Below are positions 52,842-61,728 of a stretch of 64,000 nt of DNA, in pieces. Source of the DNA: JAJFFW01 sp965263375 (lineage in GTDB: Bacteria; Pseudomonadota; Alphaproteobacteria; Caulobacterales; Parvularculaceae). Under the pieces are notes generated by a model. The model was not told the origin of the DNA. It saw only the letters and a program-made list of their open reading frames with translations, and did not search any database. Both the position numbers and the translations under genes were made by a program. The DNA lies in contig OZ253669.1 in the NCBI GenBank assembly GCA_965263375.1, positions 1,612,001-1,676,000 on the forward strand, read 5' to 3'. The first letter of the stretch is position 1. Each line of letters starts with the position of its first letter.

Positions 52842-53882
52842 TTAAGGCGCCTTACTTCCTGGCGCAGATGTCGTGCTGTCGCCAAAAATAATTTGATAGC
52901 TCATTGTTAGACGCTTCGGAGCAGAAGGGTCCGGTGATTTTCGAATTAACTCGATTAATGAATTCACTGCTGAACGGGCCATTTGCGTTAATGGCTGGCG
53001 GACGGTTGTTAAACGAGGAAACACAGAAGACGCAAGAGGAGAATCATCAAATCCTACGACTGACAATTCTTCTGGAACTTTGATTCCCTTTGAAGCAGCG
53101 ACAGCAAGAACGGCCGCGGCCATATCGTCATTACTGGCGAATACTGCGGTTGGCGGCTCACTAAGCGATAGCAATCGCTCGCCTGCTTTAACGCCTGATG
53201 CGTAAGTAAATTGCCCAGGTGCGACCCAAGACTTTTCTCGATTAACGCCATGTTCTGTCAGCGCTTTTTCATAACCCCGCAAGCGTTCCGCACTGGCGTG
53301 TTGGTTTGGGTTTCCTTTTATGAAAGCGATACGTTTGTGGCCTAAACCAAGCAAATATTCGGTGATTTCCTTAGCGGCTTTGTAATCATCAATACAGATC
53401 TTCTGGCTACGCCCTTTACCCTCATCTCCAGAAAGCAGGATTGCCGGAATATCATTAGATTTAAGGAATTTTCTAACGGTTTGATAATCTGATAATGGAG
53501 GCGGTACGATGACGCCGTCATAAGCGCCAAGCAAAGCGGTCAGGCGCTCTTTGATCTCATCTTGTGTCGCTGTATCGGAGATTTTGTGCACTAAAAGCTG
53601 GTGGCCAAGATCGCTTATCTCCTCCAAAGCCCCTACCAATAATTCACTTAAATAGAATGCAGAGGGGTTTCCATATAAAAGGACAAGTTTGTAAGAACGG
53701 CTTCCTGCTAATGCGCGGGCAGACAAATTAGGCCGATAAGTAAGAGCATCAATGGACTTTTGAACTTTTTCACGGGTTTCTGAGCGTACATTTTGTTCGC
53801 CATTGATTACGCGTGAAACGGTCATGGGGGATACGCCAGCATGCGCTGCTACATCTGATAGTGTCGCCGTTTTCGTGTCCAT
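52842..53882 (-). CDS. LacI-family regulator, probably XylR
   Basis: A 346-residue repressor. The N-terminal HTH and hinge read TLSDVAAHAGVSPMTVSRVI, followed by the periplasmic-binding-like effector domain (VVGFDDSPLASSVFPRLTTVRQP). It lies between GH43 (59 bases downstream) and the divergent xylB operon, and the TAGCGCTA operators upstream of xylB and at four other places in the locus fit a LacI-type dimer. Xylose as inducer is inference from the regulon content. Confidence 0.9.
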   Translation of the reverse strand: MDTKTATLSDVAAHAGVSPMTVSRVINGEQNVRSETREKVQKSIDALTYRPNLSARALAGSRSYKLVLLYGNPSAFYLSELLVGALEEISDLGHQLLVHKISDTATQDEIKERLTALLGAYDGVIVPPPLSDYQTVRKFLKSNDIPAILLSGDEGKGRSQKICIDDYKAAKEITEYLLGLGHKRIAFIKGNPNQHASAERLRGYEKALTEHGVNREKSWVAPGQFTYASGVKAGERLLSLSEPPTAVFASNDDMAAAVLAVAASKGIKVPEELSVVGFDDSPLASSVFPRLTTVRQPLTQMARSAVNSLIELIRKSPDPSAPKRLTMSYQIIFGDSTTSAPGSKAP

Positions 53883-54023
53883 AAGTTACTTTTGGCCTCA
53901 ATCTAAACAAAACGAACAGTTTTTAAATCGAATGCCTAGCCCGGTAAAGCTTAGCGTTTCCTAATTCACGCGATTGTACGTTGCTTAGTGATTATATCGC
54001 GCGTTTATTAATTGACTGACGAC

Positions 54024-54041
54024 AATGTTAGCGCTACCATT
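54024..54041. promoter_or_regulatory. LacI/XylR-type operator (site 5)
   Basis: AATGTTAGCGCTACCATT, between the divergent LacI regulator and xylB, 38 bases before the xylB start. It would control both the catabolic operon and the regulator itself. Confidence 0.87.
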
Positions 54042-54078
54042 TTCAAAATCAAGAATAATCGGAGCGCTCAAAACCGCC

Positions 54079-55533
54079 ATGTTTATAGGGATCGACATCG
54101 GAACCTCTGCCGTAAAAGCTGTTGCGGTGGACGACAAAGGCGCTGTGCTTGACCAGTCAGCGGTAGAATTAACAGTTTCTCGTCCTCAATCTCTTTGGTC
54201 TGAGCAAAATCCCGCCGATTGGTGGGCCGCCGCCAATAAAGCTGTCGCAAATATTGCGCCAGAATACCGTGCGGCAACGCAAGCGATTGGCCTTTCCGGC
54301 CAAATGCACGGCGCAACTTTAGTAAACGCGGAAGGGGCGGCTATTAGGCCAGCAATACTCTGGAATGATGGACGCAGCTTAGCCGAATGCCAGCGCTTAG
54401 AGGAGGCTTTGCCTTCCCTTGGCGAAATTACGGGCAACCGCGCTATGCCGGGTTTTACCGCGCCAAAACTCCTCTGGCTGCGCGACAATGAACCAGAAAT
54501 CTTTGAGAAAATTGAAAAAATTCTACTTCCAAAAGATTATGTGCGTCTGCGCATGACTGGTGACTATGCATCGGACATGTCTGATTCTGCCGGCACATTA
54601 TGGTTAAATACCAGCGCCCGCGATTGGTCTGACGAGGTGCTTGATGTTTGCGGACTTTCTAAAGATCACATGCCGCGCCTTTATGAAGGCAACGAATTTA
54701 CGGGCGTCTTGCGTGAAGAGCTCGCCGAAGCATGGGGGATGAAAGTTGTGCCTGTTGCAGCTGGCGGCGGTGATAACGCTGCTGGCGCTGTGGGGTCTGG
54801 AACGGTTCGGACTGGCGACGCATTTTTGTCGCTTGGCACATCGGGCGTTACTTTCCTTGCGGATGATCAATATCGGCCTAACCCACAAGGCGGGGTTCAT
54901 ACCTTCTGCCATGCTTTGCCGAATCGCTGGCATCAGATGTCGGTAATGCTGAGCGCGGCAAGCGCCGTCGATTGGGTTTCTCGAATCACAGGTTTTGAAA
55001 CCCCTGGTGATCTTTATGAGGCGGTGGAGCGTCGCAATCAGTCCTGCGATGTTGAAATGTTTTTGCCATACCTTACGGGCGAACGCACGCCCCATAATAA
55101 CCCGCTTTCTAAAGGAGTTTTCTTTGGCATGACGCCAAACGCTGATGCGGTTTCACTAGCGCAAGCTGCGCTTGAAGGGGTTGCTTTTGGTTTAGCGGAC
55201 GGTGTCGATGCGCTCCATGATTCGGGCGCGCGAATTGAAACCCTCACCGTCATTGGCGGCGGCGCCCGTTCAAAATATTGGGGACGGATTATCAGCTCCG
55301 TCATCAATCAACCTTTAATTTATCGCCAAGGCGGTGAAGTCGGGCCAGCTTATGGCGCGGCGCGTTTGGCGCGTCTCGCCTTAACGGGAGAGGACATAGA
55401 AGAAATCTGCGCCCCTCCCCCCATCAAAGACATTATAGAACCATCAGAAAAGCTCAGGGACCATTATGCGGTGCGGCGTCCGCTGTTCCAAAAGCTGTAT
55501 GCTCAATTATCGCCGCTTTTCAAGGAGGATTGA
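54079..55533 (+). CDS. xylB: Xylulokinase
   Basis: About 484 residues, phosphorylating D-xylulose to xylulose 5-phosphate. MFIGIDIGTSAVKAVAVDD is the phosphate-1 loop, GLSGQMHGATLVN and the catalytic Asp region of AAGGGDNAAGAVGSG follow, and GGGARSKYW is the adenosine motif of FGGY kinases. I start at ATG 54079; a frame from 54025 would place the operator inside the coding region and adds residues outside the family. It leads xylB-xylA-tal-tkt. Confidence 0.95.
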   Translation: MFIGIDIGTSAVKAVAVDDKGAVLDQSAVELTVSRPQSLWSEQNPADWWAAANKAVANIAPEYRAATQAIGLSGQMHGATLVNAEGAAIRPAILWNDGRSLAECQRLEEALPSLGEITGNRAMPGFTAPKLLWLRDNEPEIFEKIEKILLPKDYVRLRMTGDYASDMSDSAGTLWLNTSARDWSDEVLDVCGLSKDHMPRLYEGNEFTGVLREELAEAWGMKVVPVAAGGGDNAAGAVGSGTVRTGDAFLSLGTSGVTFLADDQYRPNPQGGVHTFCHALPNRWHQMSVMLSAASAVDWVSRITGFETPGDLYEAVERRNQSCDVEMFLPYLTGERTPHNNPLSKGVFFGMTPNADAVSLAQAALEGVAFGLADGVDALHDSGARIETLTVIGGGARSKYWGRIISSVINQPLIYRQGGEVGPAYGAARLARLALTGEDIEEICAPPPIKDIIEPSEKLRDHYAVRRPLFQKLYAQLSPLFKED

Positions 55534-55536
55534 TCA

Positions 55537-56856
55537 ATGTCGGCAAGCTATTTCGCAGATGTTCCCGCTATTACATACAAGGGAACTGATAGCGACGATC
55601 CGTTGTCATATCGCTATTACGACAAGAACCGCACAGTCCTTGGAAAATCGATGGAAGAACATTTGCGTTTTGCGGTGTGCTATTGGCACACGTTTTGTTG
55701 GGACGGATTTGATATCTTCGGTGCAGGGACATTCACACGTCCATGGCATGGCGGCGCCTTAGATCAAGAAGCAGCCGAACACAAACTTAACGAAGCGTTT
55801 GAATTTTTTAAGCGCATAGACGTGCCTTATTACTGTTTCCATGACGTGGACATTATGGCTGAGGCAAAGACAGCCCAAGAACACGTCAACAATCTGTCAG
55901 CAATCGTCGATAAAGCCGAAGCTAAAATGTCGGAAACAGGCATGAAGCTTTTATGGGGCACAGCCAATTTGTTCAGCCATCCGCGTTACATGGCGGGCGG
56001 TGCGACAAATCCAGATCCAGAAATCGTTGCTTATGCCTCAATGCAAGTACGTCATGCAATGGAAGCGACACACCGTTTAGGCGGTGAGAACTATGTCCTT
56101 TGGGGCGGGCGTGAAGGCTATGACTGCTTGTTAAATACACGCCTTGGTCAAGAGTTAGACCAGCTCGGCCGATTCTTAAATATGGTCGTGGAACACAAGC
56201 ACAAGATTGGCTTTAACGGCACGATCTTAATTGAGCCTAAGCCCCATGAGCCGACAAAACATCAGTATGATGCAGATGTTGCAACCGTTTACGGCTTCCT
56301 GGAGCGTTATGGCCTTGAAAAAGAAGTAAGGGTCAACATCGAAGCAAATCACGCAACTTTGGCGGGCCATTCTTTTGAGCACGAGATTGCTTTGGCGCAA
56401 GACTTAAATATTTTCGGTTCCATCGACATGAACCGTGGCGACCCGCAAAATGGATGGGACACAGACCAGTTTCCTAATGATTTGCGTGAAATTACCACTG
56501 CCATGTATTACATCCTGCAAGGCGGCGGCCTTACAACGGGCGGTTTAAACTTTGACTCAAAAATACGCCGCCAGAGTATTGATGCGGTTGATCTCTTCTA
56601 TGGTCATATTGGCGCAATTGATCTTATTGCGCGCGGCTTGATTAATGCGGCGGCATTGATTGAAGACGGCGCAATCGAAAAATTCTGTGAGGAGCGTTAT
56701 GCAGGTTGGAAAACTGGCATTGGCGCGCAAATGTTAAACAAAGACATCGGACTCGCCGAAATGTCTGACGCGGCGCTCAACGCCTCATCAGTTCCTAGCC
56801 CACGCTCTGGACGACAAGAGTTCTTAGAAAACCATATTACCAACTTTTTGAAATAG
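55537..56856 (+). CDS. xylA: Xylose isomerase
   Basis: A 439-residue isomerase converting D-xylose to D-xylulose. YYCFHDVDIMAE holds the catalytic His, VLWGGREGYDCLLN and IEPKPHEPTKHQYD are metal- and substrate-binding segments, and GSIDMNRGDPQNGWDTD the late metal cluster. AAGGAGG lies eight bases before ATG 55537, three bases after the xylB stop. Size and motifs fit the long class II enzymes. Confidence 0.97.
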   Translation: MSASYFADVPAITYKGTDSDDPLSYRYYDKNRTVLGKSMEEHLRFAVCYWHTFCWDGFDIFGAGTFTRPWHGGALDQEAAEHKLNEAFEFFKRIDVPYYCFHDVDIMAEAKTAQEHVNNLSAIVDKAEAKMSETGMKLLWGTANLFSHPRYMAGGATNPDPEIVAYASMQVRHAMEATHRLGGENYVLWGGREGYDCLLNTRLGQELDQLGRFLNMVVEHKHKIGFNGTILIEPKPHEPTKHQYDADVATVYGFLERYGLEKEVRVNIEANHATLAGHSFEHEIALAQDLNIFGSIDMNRGDPQNGWDTDQFPNDLREITTAMYYILQGGGLTTGGLNFDSKIRRQSIDAVDLFYGHIGAIDLIARGLINAAALIEDGAIEKFCEERYAGWKTGIGAQMLNKDIGLAEMSDAALNASSVPSPRSGRQEFLENHITNFLK

Positions 56857-56866
56857 CGGATTTGAG

Positions 56867-57520
56867 ATGAAATTTTTTGCTGATACTGCCGAGATAGAGG
56901 ATATCAAGGCGTTGGAAGATGCTGGCCTGGTTGACGGCGTCACCACTAATCCTTCCTTGATTAAAAAGTCCGGACGAGATTTCCGTGAAGTTATCTCGGA
57001 AATTTGTGACGTGGTGACCGGTCCAGTAAGCGCGGAGGTTACTGCGCTTACTGCCGATGAAATGGAAAAAGAAGGTCGTTCTTTGGCGGAGCTTGCTGAT
57101 AACATCGCGGTCAAACTCCCCTTGACGATGGACGGCCTGAAAGCGTGTAAACGCCTTTCTTCAGATGGCATTATGACCAATGTTACACTGTGTTTTAGCA
57201 CAAACCAGGCTCTTTTAGCCGCCAAGGCCGGAGCGACATTTGTCTCTCCGTTTATCGGACGTCTTGACGATATCCATATTGATGGCGTGGAACTTATTAA
57301 AGAGATACGCACCGTATATGATAATTACGGCATGAAGACAGAAATCTTGGCCGCTTCTATTCGCTCTGCAAACCACATCCGCGATTGTGCATTGATTGGG
57401 GCTGATGTCGCGACATCTCCGCCAAAGGTTCTTTGGGAATTAAGCAAACATCCGCTAACTGAAAAAGGGCTTGAGGCCTTTTTGAAGGACTGGGCCGAAA
57501 CGGGCCAATCCGTACTTTAA
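56867..57520 (+). CDS. tal: Transaldolase (short, FSA-like subfamily)
   Basis: A 217-residue member of the short transaldolase/fructose-6-phosphate aldolase group. MKFFADTAEIEDIKAL and GVTTNPSLIKKSG open the barrel, and the Schiff-base Lys lies in NIAVKLPLTMDGLKA at about residue 84. It lies ten bases after xylA and before tkt, so it is the non-oxidative pentose phosphate partner in the same operon. Transaldolase activity is preferred by context. Confidence 0.92.
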   Translation: MKFFADTAEIEDIKALEDAGLVDGVTTNPSLIKKSGRDFREVISEICDVVTGPVSAEVTALTADEMEKEGRSLAELADNIAVKLPLTMDGLKACKRLSSDGIMTNVTLCFSTNQALLAAKAGATFVSPFIGRLDDIHIDGVELIKEIRTVYDNYGMKTEILAASIRSANHIRDCALIGADVATSPPKVLWELSKHPLTEKGLEAFLKDWAETGQSVL

Positions 57521-57559
57521 ACAATTGTTCGGTACTTAAAAAACGTACAGAGAAAAATT

Positions 57560-59527
57560 ATGTCAAATGTCACGCACGCCGAAATGGCGAATGCGATCCG
57601 TGCGCTTGCGATGGACGCAGTACAAGCCGCAAAATCAGGACACCCAGGCATGCCCATGGGCATGGCCGATGTCGCAACCGTTCTTTTTACAAAGGTCATG
57701 ACATTTGACGCCGCGGCGCCAGATTGGCCTGATCGTGACCGCTTTGTTCTTTCGGCTGGTCACGGCTCCATGTTGATTTACTCCCTTGCCTATCTGCTAG
57801 GCTATGAAGGGATGGATCTTGAAGATATCAAAAACTTCCGCCAATTGGGCGCGAAGACGGCCGGACACCCCGAAACAGGGCATGCCCCTGGCGTTGAGAC
57901 GACGACCGGACCATTAGGCCAAGGGCTTTCTAACGCTGTTGGCATGGCAATGGCTGAAGCGCATCTTAATGCTCAGTTTAGTGATGAACTTGTGAACCAT
58001 TTCACATATGTCATAGCGGGTGACGGCTGCCTTATGGAAGGCATTAGCCAAGAGGCTCTTTCATTAGCTGGCAAGCTTCAGCTTAAAAAGCTGATAGTGT
58101 TGTGGGATGATAATGACATCACAATCGATGGCGCAGTGTCTCTTGCAGATAAAACAGATCAACTGAAGCGTTTTGAGGCAAGTGGGTGGGAGACTTCGCG
58201 CGTCGACGGTCACGACCCGGAAGCGATTGAGGCAGCGATACGCAAGGCGCAGCTTAGCGACAAGCCCAGCTTGATTGCATGTAAAACCGTCATCGGAAAA
58301 GGGTCGCCTAACAAAAGCGGGACAGCAAAATCCCACGGATCACCGCTCGGTGAAGACGAGATTGTGTTAACCCGCAAGGAGCTTGATTGGCCCCATGCCC
58401 CATTTGAAATTCCTGAAGCAATTTTGAATGCTTGGCGCGAGGCTGGAGCGCGCGGCGTTAAAGCCTCAAAATCATGGAGCGCCCGTCTTGAGGCTTCGCA
58501 AGCAGCCAATGGATTTATGACCCATTTGGACGGTGTTGATCACGCTGTGCTTAATCAGGTTATTAGCGATCTGAAAAAGAAACTGACGAACGACCCCGTT
58601 ACTATTGCAAGCCGCGTCGCCTCTCAAAAGGCCCTAGAATTGCTGAATCCGGCCCTGCCTACTTTATTTGGCGGTTCGGCGGACCTTACCGGCTCCAACA
58701 ATACGCGTACTAGTGATTTAAAAACCTTTAGCGAAGAAGATTATTCTGGGCGCTATGTCCACTATGGCGTTCGCGAGCATGCTATGGCTGCGGCTATGAA
58801 CGGCCTAGCCCTCCACGGAGGGGTAACGCCCTATGGCGGCGCCTTTTTGGTTTTTAGTGATTATTGCCGAGCCTCTATTCGCTTAGCTGCATTGATGGGT
58901 GTACAGTCCATTTTTGTGTTTACACATGATTCCATTGGCCTTGGGGAAGACGGACCTACGCACCAACCTGTTGAACACCTTGCGGCGTTGCGTGCTATTC
59001 CAAATCTCAATGTATTCCGTCCGGCGGACATTGTTGAAACGGCGGAATGTTGGCAGGCGGCCCTTTTAGATAGATCGCGGCCAAGCATTCTCGCATTATC
59101 TCGGCAAGGGCTGAGGCAAGTGCGAACAGAATATTCAGAGGAAAACCTCGTCCAGAAAGGGGCTTATGTTCTTCGAGATGCGGATAACTACAAAGCAACC
59201 TTAATTGCAACCGGGTCAGAGGTTGAGTTAGCTGTTGACGCCGCCGAAATGCTCGCGAAAGAAGGGATTTCAGTTCGTGTTGTGTCCCTTCCGAACTGGC
59301 GCGCCTTCAAAGCACAATCTGTTGAGTATCAGCAAGAAGTCTTGGGCTCAGCGCTGCGTATCGGAATTGAGGCCGCTTCTTCCTTTGGGTGGGCTGAATG
59401 GCTTGGCGATAAAGGTGAATTTATCGGCATTGACAGCTTTGGCGCGAGCGGCCCAAAAGCTGATCTTTATCAGCATTTTGGCATTACCGCTGAGAGAGTG
59501 GTCGAATTGGTTACAGGCATGGCGTAA
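57560..59527 (+). CDS. tkt: Transketolase
   Basis: A 655-residue thiamine-diphosphate enzyme shuffling C2 units between pentose and hexose phosphates. KSGHPGMPMGMADV, the GDGCLMEGISQEAL cofactor-binding motif (with Asp and downstream Asn), the pyrimidine-binding region with FTHDSIGLGEDGPTHQPVEHL, and the C-terminal lobe are all in order. It is the last gene of the xylB operon; 40 bases separate it from tal. Confidence 0.96.
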   Translation: MSNVTHAEMANAIRALAMDAVQAAKSGHPGMPMGMADVATVLFTKVMTFDAAAPDWPDRDRFVLSAGHGSMLIYSLAYLLGYEGMDLEDIKNFRQLGAKTAGHPETGHAPGVETTTGPLGQGLSNAVGMAMAEAHLNAQFSDELVNHFTYVIAGDGCLMEGISQEALSLAGKLQLKKLIVLWDDNDITIDGAVSLADKTDQLKRFEASGWETSRVDGHDPEAIEAAIRKAQLSDKPSLIACKTVIGKGSPNKSGTAKSHGSPLGEDEIVLTRKELDWPHAPFEIPEAILNAWREAGARGVKASKSWSARLEASQAANGFMTHLDGVDHAVLNQVISDLKKKLTNDPVTIASRVASQKALELLNPALPTLFGGSADLTGSNNTRTSDLKTFSEEDYSGRYVHYGVREHAMAAAMNGLALHGGVTPYGGAFLVFSDYCRASIRLAALMGVQSIFVFTHDSIGLGEDGPTHQPVEHLAALRAIPNLNVFRPADIVETAECWQAALLDRSRPSILALSRQGLRQVRTEYSEENLVQKGAYVLRDADNYKATLIATGSEVELAVDAAEMLAKEGISVRVVSLPNWRAFKAQSVEYQQEVLGSALRIGIEAASSFGWAEWLGDKGEFIGIDSFGASGPKADLYQHFGITAERVVELVTGMA

Positions 59528-59666
59528 CCCCATAACTATAAAGTCACCTCTTATAACCGTGAGCCCCCTCACGAACCGTCTATCATATTGCACCGAAAAT
59601 GTGATTGGCGCCGCCCCCTGAAATCCGCATGATGCTCTAAGAAGCGGACGGGTGGATTTTAAGAAT

Positions 59667-61280
59667 ATGTCTAAAAAAGTGGTGGTCGCTGAATGGCGTT
59701 CATTGCAAGACCGTAAACCAGTTTACGGTCTTGTTGCTGGGGTTGATCTTGTCATCATCCGATATGACCAGAACGTGTCGGTTCTTTATGGGCGCTGTTT
59801 GCATCGTGGCGCCTTAATGTCGGATGGGTACGTAGAGGGCGACAACTTAATTTGCGGCCTTCATAAATGGGATTATCGTTTAGATACGGGCGTGTCTGAA
59901 TATGACAATAGCGAACAGCTCCATAAATTTACGAGTTGGCTGAAAGGCGGCAAAGTTCTTGTCGATCAAGATGAGATCGCCGCTTGGGCGAATGAACACC
60001 CTCAACCTTATCAGCGGGACGATTATCTTGGCCTATATGCTGACACCCACGGCACGCCTGATGAACCCTACACCAAGCTGATACAAGGTTATGCAAAGGA
60101 TGGCCTTTCAAAAACTGGTCATCACGGTGTTGTCGATGCTATGGGCGTACCGCGCCGGGAGTTGCCGGATTGGGACGATATTCAAGTCTTGACTGCGCAG
60201 TTGCATCGCCCGCCGCTGCTTGATGATGAGCCAGTGGGCGTTGATGTTGTTATAGGGCCGAACGCACAACGGCCGTTAAAACTCGATATTCCTATTTTTG
60301 TTTCCGATATGAGTTACGGGGCGTTGTCGGAACCAGCGAAAATCGCTCTTGCCATTGGCGCTGAACGCGCCGGGACCGGCATTTGCTCCGGTGAAGGTGG
60401 AATGCTGCCTGAGGAGCAAAACGCAAATTCGCGTTATTTTTATGAGCTCGCCTCTGGTCGCTTTGGGTTCTCATGGGACAAGCTAAGCCGTGTCCAAGCC
60501 TTTCATTTTAAAGGCGGGCAAGGCGCTAAAACCGGCACTGGCGGGCATCTGCCGGGTGAGAAAGTGAAAGGAAAAATCGCTGAGGTGCGCGGGTTAAACG
60601 AAGGCGAAGCAGCGGTCTCCCCTGCTCGTTTTCCTGAATGGACAAGCCCCGGACAAATTCGCGACTTTGCTGATGAAGTGCGTAGTCGCACCGGGGGCAT
60701 ACCCATTGGGTATAAACTTTCCGCACAACATATTGAACATGATATTGACGCTGCATTAGAAGTCGGCGTTGACTATATTATTCTTGATGGCCGTGGCGGC
60801 GGCACCGGCGCCGCGCCAATTATTTTTCGAGATAATATTTCTGTGCCAACCATTCCTGCATTGGCGCGCGCGCGACGACACTTGGACAGTTTGAAAGCAG
60901 ATCATATTAGTCTTATTATTACCGGTGGTCTGCGCAAGCCCGCTGATTTTTTTAAGGCTCTTGCTTTAGGCGCTGATGCGGTCGCAGTTTCCAATGCGGC
61001 GATGCAAGCCATTGGCTGTATTGCAATGCGCGCTTGCCACACCAACAATTGCCCCGTCGGGATTGCCACGCAAAAACCGCACTTAACATCTCGTTTAATG
61101 ATAGAAAAATCGGCTGCACAATTGACGAACTTTTTCAATGCGTCGATTGAGCTCATGCAGGTTTTGGCGCGTGCATGCGGCAAGTCTCACTTGAACCAAC
61201 TTGAGTTGAGCGACCTTACCACCTACAGTCGTGAGATGTCGGACCTTTCTGGCGTCGCTTTTTGTGGCGTCAATCAATAA
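59667..61280 (+). CDS. Rieske domain fused to the FMN/Fe-S half of glutamate synthase
   Basis: About 538 residues. Residues 1-100 form a Rieske domain with both ligand pairs, C44-x-H46 and C63-x2-H66. Residues 180-538 match the glutamate synthase alpha-subunit FMN barrel, with SDMSYGALSEPAK, GTGICSGEGGM and GRGGGTGAAP, and the 3Fe-4S ligands C-x5-C-x4-C at Cys451, 457 and 462. The amidotransferase (Ntn) domain of true glutamate synthase is absent, so ammonia release from glutamine is not expected. Start ATG 59667 or GTG 59652. A cytochrome c gene follows by 15 bases. The reaction is unknown; a flavin- and Fe-S-linked redox enzyme is inferred. Confidence 0.82.
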   Translation: MSKKVVVAEWRSLQDRKPVYGLVAGVDLVIIRYDQNVSVLYGRCLHRGALMSDGYVEGDNLICGLHKWDYRLDTGVSEYDNSEQLHKFTSWLKGGKVLVDQDEIAAWANEHPQPYQRDDYLGLYADTHGTPDEPYTKLIQGYAKDGLSKTGHHGVVDAMGVPRRELPDWDDIQVLTAQLHRPPLLDDEPVGVDVVIGPNAQRPLKLDIPIFVSDMSYGALSEPAKIALAIGAERAGTGICSGEGGMLPEEQNANSRYFYELASGRFGFSWDKLSRVQAFHFKGGQGAKTGTGGHLPGEKVKGKIAEVRGLNEGEAAVSPARFPEWTSPGQIRDFADEVRSRTGGIPIGYKLSAQHIEHDIDAALEVGVDYIILDGRGGGTGAAPIIFRDNISVPTIPALARARRHLDSLKADHISLIITGGLRKPADFFKALALGADAVAVSNAAMQAIGCIAMRACHTNNCPVGIATQKPHLTSRLMIEKSAAQLTNFFNASIELMQVLARACGKSHLNQLELSDLTTYSREMSDLSGVAFCGVNQ

Positions 61281-61295
61281 TTGGGCTAAGTTAGA

Positions 61296-61715
61296 ATGAT
61301 GTTGAACAAAAAGTCTGTCACTGCAATCGCAGCTTTAACGGTTAGTTTCGTCGCCGCTATTGGGGCGCAAGCAACGGCGCAAGATCAGGCGGCTGTCAAT
61401 GCTTATCGCGTTTGTGCGGCTTGTCATCTTGCTGTCCCTGCTGACGATCCTAAAGCGAAAATAAGAATGATGGGGCCAAACCTTTTTGGCGTTTACGGCG
61501 CTGCCGCTGGCCAAGTTGAAGGGTTTGCGTATTCCAAAGCGCTGAAGGAATCCAATGTTACCTGGGATGAAGCATCCCTTGGTGCATTTATCGAAAGCCC
61601 ATTTAAATTTATTCCTGGCAATCGTATGGGATATGGCGGCGAAAAAAATGCTGAAAAGCGCGCGCTTATCATTGAATTCTTAAAGGCGCGCACCGAGCCA
61701 CCAGCTAGTGAATAG
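61296..61715 (+). CDS. Small exported cytochrome c
   Basis: A 139-residue class I cytochrome c. A signal peptide (SVTAIAALTVSFVAAIG, cleavage near AQATA-QD) precedes the haem motif CAACH at about residues 40-44, and the axial Met lies in GNRMGYGG. The layout is that of the c550/c2 type. It lies 15 bases after the Rieske-GltS-like gene on the same strand, so it may take electrons from it or from an exported partner, though the Rieske fusion has no signal peptide and would sit in the cytoplasm. It converges with the HerA-like gene. Confidence 0.88.
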   Translation: MMLNKKSVTAIAALTVSFVAAIGAQATAQDQAAVNAYRVCAACHLAVPADDPKAKIRMMGPNLFGVYGAAAGQVEGFAYSKALKESNVTWDEASLGAFIESPFKFIPGNRMGYGGEKNAEKRALIIEFLKARTEPPASE

Positions 61716-61728
61716 GTATTACTAGTCT

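Noticed and set aside
51206..52885. GH43 frame extended to a start at 52885
   Set aside because: The extra 34 residues overlap the LacI gene and carry no GH43 homology; the family start matches ATG 52783.
54025..55533. xylB starting at 54025
   Set aside because: It would place the operator inside the gene and add 18 residues before the conserved MFIGIDIGTS.
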